Origin: Rhynochetos jubatus
Taxonomy: Eukaryota; Chordata; Aves; Eurypygiformes; Rhynochetidae
Direction: 5' to 3'
DNA: 64,000 nucleotides
NCBI GenBank assembly: GCA_027574665.1
Contig: CM050652.1
Coordinates: forward strand, 2,584,589 to 2,648,588
This document shows positions 33,851 to 44,950 of this stretch, one piece after another; position 1 is the stretch's first letter, and each line of letters opens with the position of its first letter. A program made the position numbers and the translations under genes. The notes beneath the pieces are model-generated. The model ran no database searches. It was given only the letters and a program-made list of their open reading frames with translations, and was not told the origin of the DNA.

Positions 33851-36800
33851 CAGACTAAACAAATGGTTAATCCATTTCAGGGCCCTCATATTAGGTATGA
33901 CACTTCCCCAGCAGCCAACAACCTTTTCTGGTGTCCCAGATAATCTCAGAAAATTGGGGACTAGTGCTACAGCTGCATGAAATATAAACTTGGCTTTGCA
34001 GGAACAGGGTGCAGGAGGAAAACCCTTTACATCTCATAACCAATGCATGTCACTTGACAAATCTGGTGCTGAGTCTCTCTGAGCTTTCCCTACATGTCCA
34101 GCACCTGCATGTCTTGCTGCGAAGCATGATGATGAGAACAAATATTCATGATAGACTTGTGCTCTTCTGAAATTCTCTTTATGAGTAGCAAGATGCCCCC
34201 ATGGGTTACTGTGGGACACCATTCCAGTGAGCAGACTGGCTCCACCACAACCACGCACATGGGCACGCAGGGGTTTAAATGAGCCAGACCATGGATTTGG
34301 GCATACGATACGAGTTGAAGAGTGCAGAAGTGAACAGCCTTTGTTGCTGTGCTTTTCTTACTGAGGTAAACAGGAACCAGAGAAGATATAATACACACTC
34401 TCATTTTTCCAAGGGAAAAAGCAATAATTGCGTAGCCTTGGGTTATGAACATCTTGATCGCTCAATCACAGTCTCAGTGACTGGCTGCAGTCATTACAAG
34501 CTCAGTAAATTTTGGAACCTTTGGAAAACTGCTGCTGCCTTTTCAGTAAGAAACCATTTGTCTCAAGTGGTTTTAATTCAGTGGGTCCAGAAGTTGCTGA
34601 GATGTGATGGCAGGAAAAGCCACGAGGGTAGATATATTCCTCAGTCTATTTCTGCCTTCAGCCCTTACGAAGACACCTCTCCCCTGCTGCGATGGAGGTA
34701 GGAAGGGGCTAGAATATCTACGAGCATTTTCTACCCACCACAGCTTGAAATATGAATCAACATGCTGCAGAATGACACAAAATCCAGAGGTTTTTTCTTT
34801 GTTTGGCTTCACTCTTTCCCTGTGTTTCCACACTGCTCCCAGATGCTCAGCTCTCCCTGAGATGAGGCAGAGCCATGCATACAGAAATCAGGCTGGAGCC
34901 ACTGAGGATCACCAGGCAAGCAGCACAGTAAATCAGGCAGGGAGGCTGGAGCACACCTTAAACCCCTGATAATACAGGTCCAGCTCGCTCCTCTTTGTGG
35001 TCAACCTGTGTGACTTCAAGCATGAGAGTGAACCTTGAAGATGCAGCAAAATTCTCTTCTTCAGAATCCCTGCAGAGCCTCTAAGTGCCTACATTTTCAC
35101 CTGTAACCATCCCTTCATACATAAAGTTTTCGTTTTGCAACTCAGAAGCATCTTTACTCCAGAAGAATTCCTCGCTGCCTTTGTTCTCACCCAAAATGAA
35201 GCAATTTGCTGTCTCTCACTTAAAAAAGTCTGATGTTGCTATCCTTTACCCATCCAGTGCACCCTAGATGAACTTAAGTGTTGTCTGCTCACCCCCCTGT
35301 CAAAGGAAGAAGTGGCTGCCTGCAGCAGCACAGGGGTTAGAGCACTCATCCCTGCCCTGCCTCGAGCTGTGCTTCAAACCCCACACTGAAGTCTGCAAGG
35401 GCTCAGGAGCGGGAAAGGTGTTTTCTCCAGTCCTAGGCTGAAGTTCTTCCTCGAACTTCAAAACCCACCCCAGAAGCTGATTTAGTGCTCAGGGCAGTAG
35501 CTTCCACTGAGCGACTTTGGGCTGTCAGCAGCTGAGCTAACTCGCTGCAAGATAATTCTGGTCTGCACACACAGCAGCAAGTGAGATGTTGGGGTTCAGG
35601 AAAGGACTAATGCTATCCACATTATTAAGGAACAACAGGGAAAGGACATGAGCATGCCTTGTTACACACATCAGCTTTTCCTTTACAATAGCTTCCTAAT
35701 ATTTAAATTTGCTATTTTTTGAAAAAAAACCCCAAATATTTTTTCTTCTGCAGTGAAATACGGCAGGTTGACATCCCTGGTAGTGAAGCTCCTATGCTGC
35801 CTGTGCTAATTGGGAGAGCAGAAAGACAGTAGCATATACTTTCACTAGGGTCTTGTGTCAAAATGAGCAAAACAAGTTTAAAAAAACCCCAAGATCTGGT
35901 ATGTAAAATGCCAGTGCTCCTAACTCATGCAGGTATCAAAGGAAAAGAAAGAAAATTCAGGCAGAGAACGAGGGACGAAGAAAGCCTTGATTAGGAAAGT
36001 GGCACTGGGGGCCTGACGAGGGAATGAGAACATTGGCAGTGCACGAGAGAGCTCTGAGTTAAACACCAAGACCCAGCTATCAAAATACAGGCAGGAGAAA
36101 TTACAATTCGACGAAACCCAAGAACAGAATAATATTCTGCTGGGGATTGTTTCACGGTGCTGCAAGGTGCGAATTTCAGATTGTCTCTGCTTCAAAATCC
36201 TTTACGCAAAGAAGACCTTTGGCAACTCAAATCTGGATTTGGCATAACAAAACAACACTAATCCTCAGGGATCGCAGAACTCTTTTTAGACTACCCTCCT
36301 CCTGCCACATGGAAAGAGACAGGAGGAGGAGAGGTTTTTGGGATACGTCTCCAAGGCTTGTCTTATAATGGAAGCGTTTATGCTGCAATCAGAGAGTGGC
36401 TATAGACCATGTAGATCCACCTGGGAGAGCTTTAAATAGCTGTCTGGGGGGGGGGGCAGAGAGCAGGGCAGCATCCACAATGTGATGCTCAGTGCCAGTT
36501 GCAAACCTTGACTGAGACACAGCAGAAATGCCAGAGTGTGTAGCACACAGTATCCCTCCGATCAGTGCTAGTGCTAATTGGCTCTAAAGGGTAAAACAAG
36601 AGCCCTTCAGCTTGCTTTCTTTGAAGATCTTGATCCAAAAATCAGCTGACAGAAGATGGTAGGGTCCTTAGCTGGAGGTATCCATGTGTGGCTGCACCAC
36701 AGAGGACAGATGGGCCCATGTCAGGTCCTGGAGCTGCAGCAAGCAGCCAGCAGTGTGGAAACATTTGGAGAAGAGATGGACTCCCAAAAAAAGCCAGGAT

Positions 36801-39128
36801 TAGGCAAGTAAGATAGTAGCTTGTCTGATTTTACAAGGAATGAGGAAGAATGCCATGTGAGGGAAAGACACAGCCTGGATTCTGGAAGTGGTCCGTGGAT
36901 CACTCCCTGCTGTGTTGAGGGAAGGAGCCAGCAGACCCCCTGATGATCTAACCTTCGCTGGTTTAGGAGCTTGGTTCAGCCTCCTCCCAGCAACTGGCCA
37001 ACAGCCAACAGGGCTGGGAAAGGGGCTCTGTGGGGCAGAGTTGGAGAGTGAGATTTCATAGGATAGGTCGAGTCACTTAGGAGCATGCCCGGTGCTGGTC
37101 AAGCGGACGTGGGCCTCTCCCACCTTCGCTCCAACCCCTTCTAGATTAGTCCCTGACAGTTCAAGAAATTCCTCTGTTTCTCCACTGAATCAGTGTAAGC
37201 ATGACTGGCTGATAAAGTTTCCTGGAGCATATTGCCCAGCACAAAAATCCCAAAATTACTTTGGCCAGAAGGTAGAATTCAAGATTATAATGAAATATCA
37301 GATCCTGAGGTAGTAGACAGCTCTACCAGCAGCAAATCGTACATGTTGTCCCATTCCATGGTGCAGGGTCCCGCTCAAGGGAGACAAATCTCAGTACTGA
37401 CACACCGCTCACTTCTGCTAGAGGAGTAAAGTAGTTTCCTGCTGAGAATAATGAATGGCCTGAGCCAAATCGTGGCCAGATGGTCCCAATCAGTGGTTGT
37501 TTATGTCAGGACCTCAGAGAGCAGGCCAGCCAAGCCCCCTGACCCTAATATTGTCTGTAGAAAAAGAATCAATTTACAAGGCCAGGATGACTGACCTGTT
37601 AGTCCTGTTTGTTGATCCAAGACATAATGGCTCAATAACTTTAATTATTAAAGCCAGCAGAGACAACCATTGATCCTCCCACTTAGTGCCATCTCTCTAG
37701 CCCGGATCCCAGGTGTTTAGACCAAGGGCATTTGCAGGGAAAGAGAGAAAACCAACCACTTAGAATGGCTGATCCACTGGCATCACCTCAGTTTTGCATC
37801 CCAGTAGTAAAAGTCCAGCTTCCTTCAGCCCATTCCTTACCCCTTCTCAGAGCCATCAAGTGATGACCCTTCCCTGCAAATACAAGTTCCTCCTTTTCAG
37901 CTAACAAGACACTGAAAAGACCATTTATAGAGTTGACCCAGATCATCTTTTCTCTCCAACAGTTCAAAAAGCAAACGGCGTAAAGGACATTAATCGAGTT
38001 GGCGCCAAGAGGTAATTGAAGACAGTAATTACTCAGTTTTTATAGAGCTGGAAATGTAATAAGGATTTTAAGAAAGTAATAACTGAAGATTTCTGCAGAG
38101 AGATCCCCTGGTGCACACAGTTTAGCTAAGGGCCTATCTTTTTGAAAATACATTTTCTTGTAGTTATTACATCACTGTCTTGCTGGGACATCTCTCCTGA
38201 GCCTTTGTAAATGTAATGGGCTTTGCTAAATCTGAATACGCTGTCTCTCTGCATTCTGAGTTACTGTGTCAGATTGACACATCTAATGCGGCAATAATGC
38301 AGGAAACAGGAAACACCCACATTTATATGCTTTGCCTTCTCCCAGCTCCTCGCTTCCCTGTTCAAACCTGGCAGATTTCTGTCAGTCACCCAATTTTCCT
38401 TTCTGCTTTGGAAGCCATGACATAAAGGATCTGATTAAATTTCCCAAAGGCACATTCAACTCACATGGCAGCTCCCAGGCTTTGTGGTCAAAAGTTGATG
38501 CAGGTATTCCCAGCAGGCTCAAAGGGCATTTCATTTTGCTGTGCATTCACTTGCTGAAATCACAAGATGCTGCAATAGATGAAATGGCAAATTTATCTTC
38601 GCTTAAACCTGATGGAATTTGGCAAAAGCTCCCTCTTTATGCAGAGTACTCTGAGTTCAGCTGAGGTGCTGATCCACTTACCCCTGCTTCCTGGGACATA
38701 TTCAAGATCCATCCCACGTCGCCTCAAGTGCAGGACTCTGGGATCCTCTGCATTACTTGGGTACTGATGCCTTATGGGCTCTGAAGCAAGCACCTATATT
38801 GCCACAAGCATTTGTTTCTCCACCCTTACTTTTGCCTGAACTACCTATTTACTTCTTTGGAAATGGACTTCTCTCTTACTGTGGACCAGTACTGCACCAG
38901 TCAATAACTAGCTTGGATTGGTGAGTTGTTCCTCCGCGTCACTGTTGAAAGAGCAAAAAAGACAATCTGGCTTCCCTCATGCAACCTGGACTGTAAGTTT
39001 TTGCGGGGCAGAACTCCCTTTCCACTGATGTGGTCCGGTCAGACAGATGGATATGCTTGAGGACCATCGTGATGACAAGAATGTATGCCCAAGTGAAGTG
39101 AATGTTTGCTCCTGTCTCTCTTACTCTC
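33851..39128. other. Intergenic, 5.3 kb with little recognised
   Basis: No supported gene. Apart from a possible tRNA-derived SINE remnant at 35,325-35,400 and an 11-G run at 36,446-36,456, nothing is assigned. The AT-rich block around 37,960-38,170, with TTAATCGAG and AGTAATTACTCAG, has the look of a conserved noncoding element, but this cannot be judged from one sequence. Open frames (for example 34,279-34,701) lack known domains. Confidence 0.5.
35325..35400 (+). repeat. tRNA-derived SINE or decayed tRNA-like sequence
   Basis: GGGGTTAGAGCACTCATCCC resembles a tRNA/SINE A-box region. About 30 bp later GTGCTTCAAACCCCAC resembles the B-box GGTTCAAATCCC, at roughly tRNA spacing. It does not fold into an intact cloverleaf by eye, and the acceptor ends do not pair, so a functional tRNA is unlikely. 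Confidence 0.45.
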
Positions 39129-39222
39129 ACGGATTCACAGATTCACAGAGTGTTAGGGGTTGGAAGGGACCTCTGGAGATCATCTAGTCCAACCCCCCTG
39201 CCAGAGCAGGACAAATATCTCT
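39129..39222 (-). mobile_element. Very short CR1 3' end
   Basis: About 95 bp. It has two GATTCACAGA tail units followed by TTGGAAGGGACCTCTGGAGATCATC and CAACCCCCCTGCCAGAGCAG. The CTGGAGATCATCTAGTCCAA wording links it to the older subfamily also seen at 544-1,056, but it is much less diverged. Confidence 0.93.
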
Positions 39223-40258
39223 CTCGGCAACATTTTACCCCCTGTAAAATCACTTATCTAGTAAAATGTTGTGGCTTAGATGAGTTCCTTGAAAGGAGAA
39301 GGTCCAAAAGCAGAATGTTTTTAAACCCAATATAAGCCTCAAACTGAAAACTTAAATTTTCAGAGTACCTACCCAAACAATAAATGCTTCAGAGGTTCAA
39401 CAGTTTCTTAGTTATGACCCATTTGGCACATTTGTTGTGTATTTACACAGTGCTGAAAGTTTAGTATGGGTGTGCCCTAGTCCATAACTATTGTCTGCAC
39501 TGAAAGTAATAAAACCCGTAACTACTCCTTTAGGTCTTTCAGCCTGATTTCAAAACAACAAAAACACTGTTGGCAGCTAGAAATATTGAGTGGAAACCAG
39601 CTGTAGCAAGAGTCAGACTCAAGGTGTCAGGGATGGGGTGTGACAAGAGAAACATTGCGTTTAATAGCACCTTCAAAAAGTCCAGATTTGTCCCTAGTGG
39701 AGACCGTAAACTCTTCAAGGCAAGTGGCAAACGTGTTGAGTTTGCACAGTGCTCTGCACAATGGCACTGATACAACTCAGCACTGCTGTAAGGGGAAGAA
39801 GCACCGGTCTTGGCTGAGTTATCTACAGCCGGTGGGAGTAAGTAGGGGGTGGTGGTGAAAAGATGGCGTGATGCCCCAGGCTCACACACCCAATCTCATC
39901 ATTGGTTATATTCCTGTACTGTACTCTCGCTACAAACATTTTGTAGAAGAGCTTTGATGAACCCTTACACTGTGTGGGCTGTGGGATCCACAGAGTTTTA
40001 CTGCCTAACGCAAACTGCCGAGGGCTGAGGGGCATGCGTCACGCCAGTCTTCCAGGACTGCTACAGGGGTGATGGAGCTGGCATCTGATGGTGTAAAAAA
40101 AAAAACAACACTGGGCAGCATTCTCTTCTCTGATTCTCAAGGATCCAACTGAAAACTTCACCTTCACCCATCCTCTCTGCTCACACACAGGACCTAATTC
40201 CTACCTTGTATGATGGCATCAGAATTTTTCTCTACCATTGACACACAGCAGCTTCTTT
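39223..40258. other. Intergenic, unassigned
   Basis: About 1 kb with overlapping short open frames on both strands (39,539-39,889 minus; 39,570-39,858 plus). None shows a known family. No repeat recognised. Confidence 0.55.
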
Positions 40259-40636
40259 CAGAATCACAGAGTGGTTTCGGTTGAAGGGATCTCAAAGCCC
40301 ACGCAGTCCCACCCCCTCCCACGGGCAGGGACACCCTCCACTAGAGCAGGTTGCTCCAAGCCTCATCCAGCCTGGCCTTGGACACTTCCAGGGATGGGGC
40401 ATCCACAGCTTCTCTGGGCAACCTGTCCCAGTGCCTCAACACCCTGTCCAAGAAGTACTTTTTCCTGATATCCAATCTCAATCTCTCTCTTTCAATTTAA
40501 ACCCATTACCCCTTTTCCTGTCACTACAGGCCCTTGTATAAAGTCCCCCCTCCAGCTTTCTTGTAGGCCCCTTCAGGTGCTGGAAGGGGCTATGAGGTCT
40601 CCCCGAAGCCTTCTCTTCTCCAGGCTGAACCAACCC
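40259..40636 (-). mobile_element. CR1 LINE, about 380 bp
   Basis: The 3' tail CAGAATCACAGAGTGGTTTC is at the left. Truncation is after CCTTCTCTTCTCCAGGCTGAAC. It shares a perfect 80-bp block (40,434-40,513) with the copy at 32,150-32,490, so the two are close relatives of one source lineage. Confidence 0.95.
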
Positions 40637-41704
40637 AAAAACATTCTACAAATATTTTAATATATGTTCCAGCTACATCTGCATCCAAATGTTCTGGGCT
40701 GGGAGGACACAATCCATCTTGCTGGGAAGTAGCTGCAAGAGGAAGCTGCTGACATCTTTTGGGTTATGTCTGGTTCTGGCTCTCCTCCAAGCGCAGACAG
40801 CTCAATACTGGCAAAGGACTTCTGTCCTGCAGGGTTCGGTGGCTTTCTGGCTCAGGTTTTTGATGAAAATTTATCTCATGACAGGTCTATCCCCATTACT
40901 TTCTTCCTAACCAGGATCATTCCCTCCAGAGAGAAAAAACTTCCATGCTCTTTGCTAGGATGGGGCCTATGTGGATTATTTAAATGGCTCTGCTTCTCTT
41001 TTTTCCCTGCCACACAGCCAGCAAAGTTCTGTGGAGCTCCTGGAAGAGAAAACTGCATTTCAATAATCGCCTCTGGTTCCAGATGCAGAGCTTCCCAGTG
41101 TTTTCTGCGTCATGTAACTCGTCTCTGCATTCACTTGTTATATCTCATTAGTTTTGATTAAAATTTGGTGGGGGATTCTAAGACCTTCTATTGACCCATT
41201 CTGTTGTATGCTGGAAATTTATTCAGGTCAATTAGACATCTGCCGGTCTCATATTCACAGGCCATGACATATGTTTGCTCAACAGGATACAGCAACAAGG
41301 AGAAACTGAATTTGCATCCTGAGCAAGGTGGCACAACAGTGTATCAATATCGGTTTTTAATGAGATTTGCTGGCTTTTGCAGACTTGAAAAAGTGTAAAT
41401 TTATGCTAAAATGTCAACAAATGCCATTCAAATAAAGTTCTGTATCATGCCTGAATGCAAAAGGCACAGAGGGATACAGCGAGTCATTTCATCAGCGTGT
41501 TAACTCCAAGAATTACATCGACTTCTGCTTGGCTACACTTGCCTGACCTGAAGCCCCTTTCTGCTACTCTGTCAATACTTTGGCCACTCTGGAGGGAACT
41601 GTTCTAGCTTTGGGAGACCCATTTCCCCCATATACACCATTTTCATGCCAGTCCACATTCTTTGACGATGTGAGCTTCAAGTGGACCACTCAAAATATTT
41701 ATGG
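40637..41704. other. Intergenic, unassigned
   Basis: About 1.07 kb. A 131-codon plus-strand frame (40,766-41,161) has no recognisable domain. No repeat family seen. Confidence 0.55.
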
Positions 41705-41762
41705 TTGAACCTGATGACCTTAAAGATCTTTTCCAACCTAAAAGATTCCATGATTCTGTAAA
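41705..41762 (+). mobile_element. CR1 3' terminal fragment
   Basis: About 58 bp: TGAACCTGATGACCTTAAAG, then CTTTTCCAACCTAAAAGATT and CCATGATTCTGTAA. This is the extreme 3' end of a CR1 in sense orientation. Confidence 0.85.
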
Positions 41763-42180
41763 ATCTGCAAGACATCAGTGAAATACGTTGGTACCCAGAA
41801 TGCACTATTGTTTGTATAATAGCAGTGTGTTTGGGTAAGATGCCGTGCAGGCAGGTAAGCATAACTTAACTTTGAATAACCTATCTCTGTGCAGCTAATT
41901 AGGGTTAACAGCTGACCGTGCTGAACCAAGGCAGCTCTCCTTGCTCTGGTTTCATAAGGGCCCACTGCAGTACCATCGTACAATGCTGTGCTAATATCCC
42001 CTCAATAAAGACGCATGCCCGGCCCTGAACAGCTGATAATCTAAATGGAACATACTCCTGGGGCAGCAGAAGCACGAAACACCACAATGACTTTGCCAAG
42101 TTTGGGGCACAGAGTGGTGGCAGAGCCAGGAGGAGAAACCAGAATTCCCGAGGGCCCGACGACACCAGACTAACAGGTCC
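41763..42180. other. Intergenic, unassigned
   Basis: About 420 bp between a CR1 tail and the solo LTR; no gene recognised. A minus-strand open frame continues from here into the LTR and is not meaningful. Confidence 0.6.
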
Positions 42181-42744
42181 TGTTGTGCTGGTTTTGGCTG
42201 GGATAGAGTTGATTTTCTTCACAGGTGCTGGTGTGGGGCTGTGTTTTGGATTTGTGCTGAAAGCAGGGTTGATAACAGATGTTTTAGCTGATGCTGAGCA
42301 GTGTTGACACAGAGTCAAGGCCTTTTCTCCTCCTCACCCCACGCCACCAGCGAGTGGGCTGGGGGTGCACAAGAAGTTGGGAGGGAACCAACCAAAGGGA
42401 TATTCCACACCATGTGTTGCTGTGCTCAGGAATAAAACTAGGAGAAAGAAGGAAGAGGGGGACGTTTAGAGTGATGCCGTTTGTCTTCCCTATTAACCAT
42501 TACGCGTGATGGAGCCCTGCTGCCCTGGAGGTGACTGAATACCTGCCTGCGATGGGAAGTGGTGATTAGATCCTTGTTTTGCTTTGCTTGTGTGCATGGC
42601 TTTAGCTTTACCTGTTAAACTGTCTTTATCTCAATCCTTGAGTTTTCTCACTTTTTTGATTCTCTCCCCCATCCCATTGGTGTGGGGTGGAACGAGTGAG
42701 CAGCTCTGTGGCGCTTAGCTGCTGGCTGGGGTTAAACCACAACA
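42181..42744 (+). mobile_element. Solo LTR of an avian ERVL-like endogenous retrovirus
   Basis: A 564-bp element starting TGTTGTGCTGGTTTTGGCTG and ending GGGTTAAACCACAACA, with 7-bp inverted termini (TGTTGTG/CACAACA). Body landmarks GGATAGAGTTGATTTTCTTC and CACCAGCGAGTGGGCTGGGG, and the end region, match an LTR family I know to be abundant in birds. AATAAA at 42,431-42,436 lies where the TATA-like promoter region is expected. No internal retroviral genes or second LTR occur nearby, so it is a solo LTR left by recombination. The flanking 5-bp sequences (GGTCC and CCCAT) do not match, so no target-site duplication is visible. Confidence 0.88.
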
Positions 42745-44023
42745 CCCATTTACTTACACGTACAAAATAAGTGCAAACATATAGACAATCTATAGCTATG
42801 CATGTCAAAAATGTAAAATATAGAGCATATTAACCCACCCCCCTTGAAAACACATTGGCCTTTGCTTTCATTAGGATATTGGACAGAGGTCACTGTCAAG
42901 TTGATTTGAATGTTTCCAGGATTTCTAATTCATTTGGTCTAAAAAGCTGCTTTTTCACCAGTTTAGCTGAGTAGTCCTTCTTTGCAGTTGTCCCGAACAG
43001 AGAGCATTGTACACATTTTATATAATTAGCTAATTTAACCAGCTAATTTAACATTAATAGCAAATCTGTGAGTTGAATGCCAGCAAATGAACTCATTACA
43101 GAGAAAAGAACTACTGCTTTCTCCTTTCTTTTTTTTTTTTTTCCTTGAGTTTTGCACTCTTAGCAAGATGCTCTGGGGAAATCAGGATTTCAGGGAAATT
43201 CAGATGATCAAATAAATAGCATTTTATTGATGAATTAAGAAGGATGCATGAGAATATCAAAAAGCTTTTACAGAAAGATGCCAGCCTCATCTGTCCTGTT
43301 TGGAAGGACCCAAGGCTACAGGACCCCACACAGGTCATTTTTAATTTATTCTCGTTTGTGCTATGAGGGTCTCAGTCTCCTCAAGCGCCCTGCACCTGAA
43401 GTTACTTTTCCAGCCCTGAAGCACGCTGTGAACACTGATTATTTGAGGACATCAGCATGACAGCAGCATCAGCCGTTGCATCTCATCTCTCTGGCCTGTT
43501 TTGCCCCTGTCTTATCGGCTGAACTGATAAGCTGCCCAGCTTTTGGTGCTCAGATGGAGCAGGATTCTTGCCAGGGGGGAGCTCTGCTCCACCATACAAC
43601 TCCTTTCCAGCTCCAAGAATAGCCCTTTCAGGTAGTAGTACACGTCTCACTTTCTCACACACGCTTCTCTCACATCCCAGCTTACATTTTGCCCACTTCT
43701 ATGCTATGGAGACAGCAAGGGGGCATAAGGGAATCTGGATGATGGGAAACACACTAAATAAGGGTATTTCAGGAAGAAAAAGGATGGAGAGCAAGAGTTT
43801 GGGGGTGTAAGTAAGCAGGGACACTCCTTGAGGAGCCATGGGGGAGGATGATGGGAAGAACCTCCATTTGTTTTCATAATTCATCGTTAATAAGCCACTT
43901 GTTATAAAATTAAGCATTGTGCAGCCTTTTAGAGGCGTTCACATTATTGTGACTAAGGACACAGGGATGTAATCATCTGCTCAGCCACAGCTTTCCAATA
44001 ATACTTCATTACTTCAGATACTG
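42745..44023. other. Intergenic, unassigned
   Basis: About 1.3 kb, AT-rich at first, with a 14-T run at 43,129-43,142 and a small tandem repeat of AGCTAATTTAAC near 43,028-43,052. No gene or larger repeat recognised. Confidence 0.6.
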
Positions 44024-44079
44024 GGGTTGATCAGATGACATCCGGAGCTCCCTTCCAGCCTCAACCATTCTGTGATTCG
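44024..44079 (+). mobile_element. CR1 3' terminal fragment
   Basis: About 56 bp: TTGATCAGATGACATCCGGA, then CTCCCTTCCAGCCTCAACCA and TTCTGTGATTCGG. It is a sense-oriented tail that faces the antisense CR1 starting 28 bp downstream. Confidence 0.83.
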
Positions 44080-44106
44080 GTTCATGAGATGGAGGTAATG
44101 ACAAAA

Positions 44107-44950
44107 TAGACTCATAGAACCTTTTAGGTTGGAAAAGACCTTTAGGATCATCAAGTCCAACCGTTAACCCAGCACTGCCAAGTTCATCACTAAACCATGT
44201 CCCTGAGCACCTCATCCACACATGTCTTAAATTCCTCCTGGGATGATGACACCACCACCTCCCTGGGCAGCCCCTTCCAATGCCTGACAGCCCTTTCCAA
44301 GAGGAAATTTCCCTAATATCCAATCTAAACCTCCCCTGGCACAACTTCAGGCCGTTTCCTCTTGTCCCATCACTTGTCACTTAGAAGAAGAGACCGATCC
44401 CACCCTCTGTGCACCCTCCTTTCAGGGAGCTGTAGGGACCAACAAGGTCTCCCCTGAGCCTCCTCTTCTCTAGGCTGAACACCCCCAGCTCCCTCAGCTG
44501 CTCCCCACAGGAATTGTGCTCCAGACCCTTTCCCAGCTCCGTTCCCTTCTCTGGACACACTCCAGCCCCTCAGTGTCTTTCTTGCAGTGAGGGGCCCAAA
44601 CTGACCCCAGGATTTGAGGTGTGGCCTCACCAGTGCCCAGCACAGGGGGACGATCCCTGCTCTGGTCCTGCTGGCCACACTGTTCCTGATGCAGCCCAGG
44701 ATGCCATTGGCTTCTTGGCAAACTGAGCACACACTGGCACATATTCAGCTGCTTTTGACCAACACCCCCAGGTCCTTTCCTGCCGGGCAGCTTTCCAACC
44801 CTTTGTCCCCAAGCCTGGAGCGTTGCTGGGGGTTGTTGTGGCCCAAATGCAGGACTCGGCACTTGGCCTTGTTGAACCTCACACAGTGGCCTTGGTCCAT
44901 GGACGCAGCCTGTCCAGATCCCTCTGCAGAACCTTCCTACTTCCAGGTAG
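44107..44950 (-). mobile_element. CR1 LINE, about 845 bp, including the ORF2 C-terminal region
   Basis: One of the two longest CR1 copies. The 3' side at the left begins GACTCATAGAACCTTTTAGG and the 5' truncation is near 44,950. On the minus strand it still encodes pieces of the CR1 ORF2 C-terminus, such as CQEANGILGCIRNSVASRTR followed by a VRPHL motif, but broken by frameshifts. This is the region after the reverse transcriptase core. It is inactive. Confidence 0.96.

Noticed and set aside
34279-34701. 140-codon plus-strand open frame
   Set aside because: Overlaps equally long frames on the other strand, with no domain and no exon-like boundaries supported.
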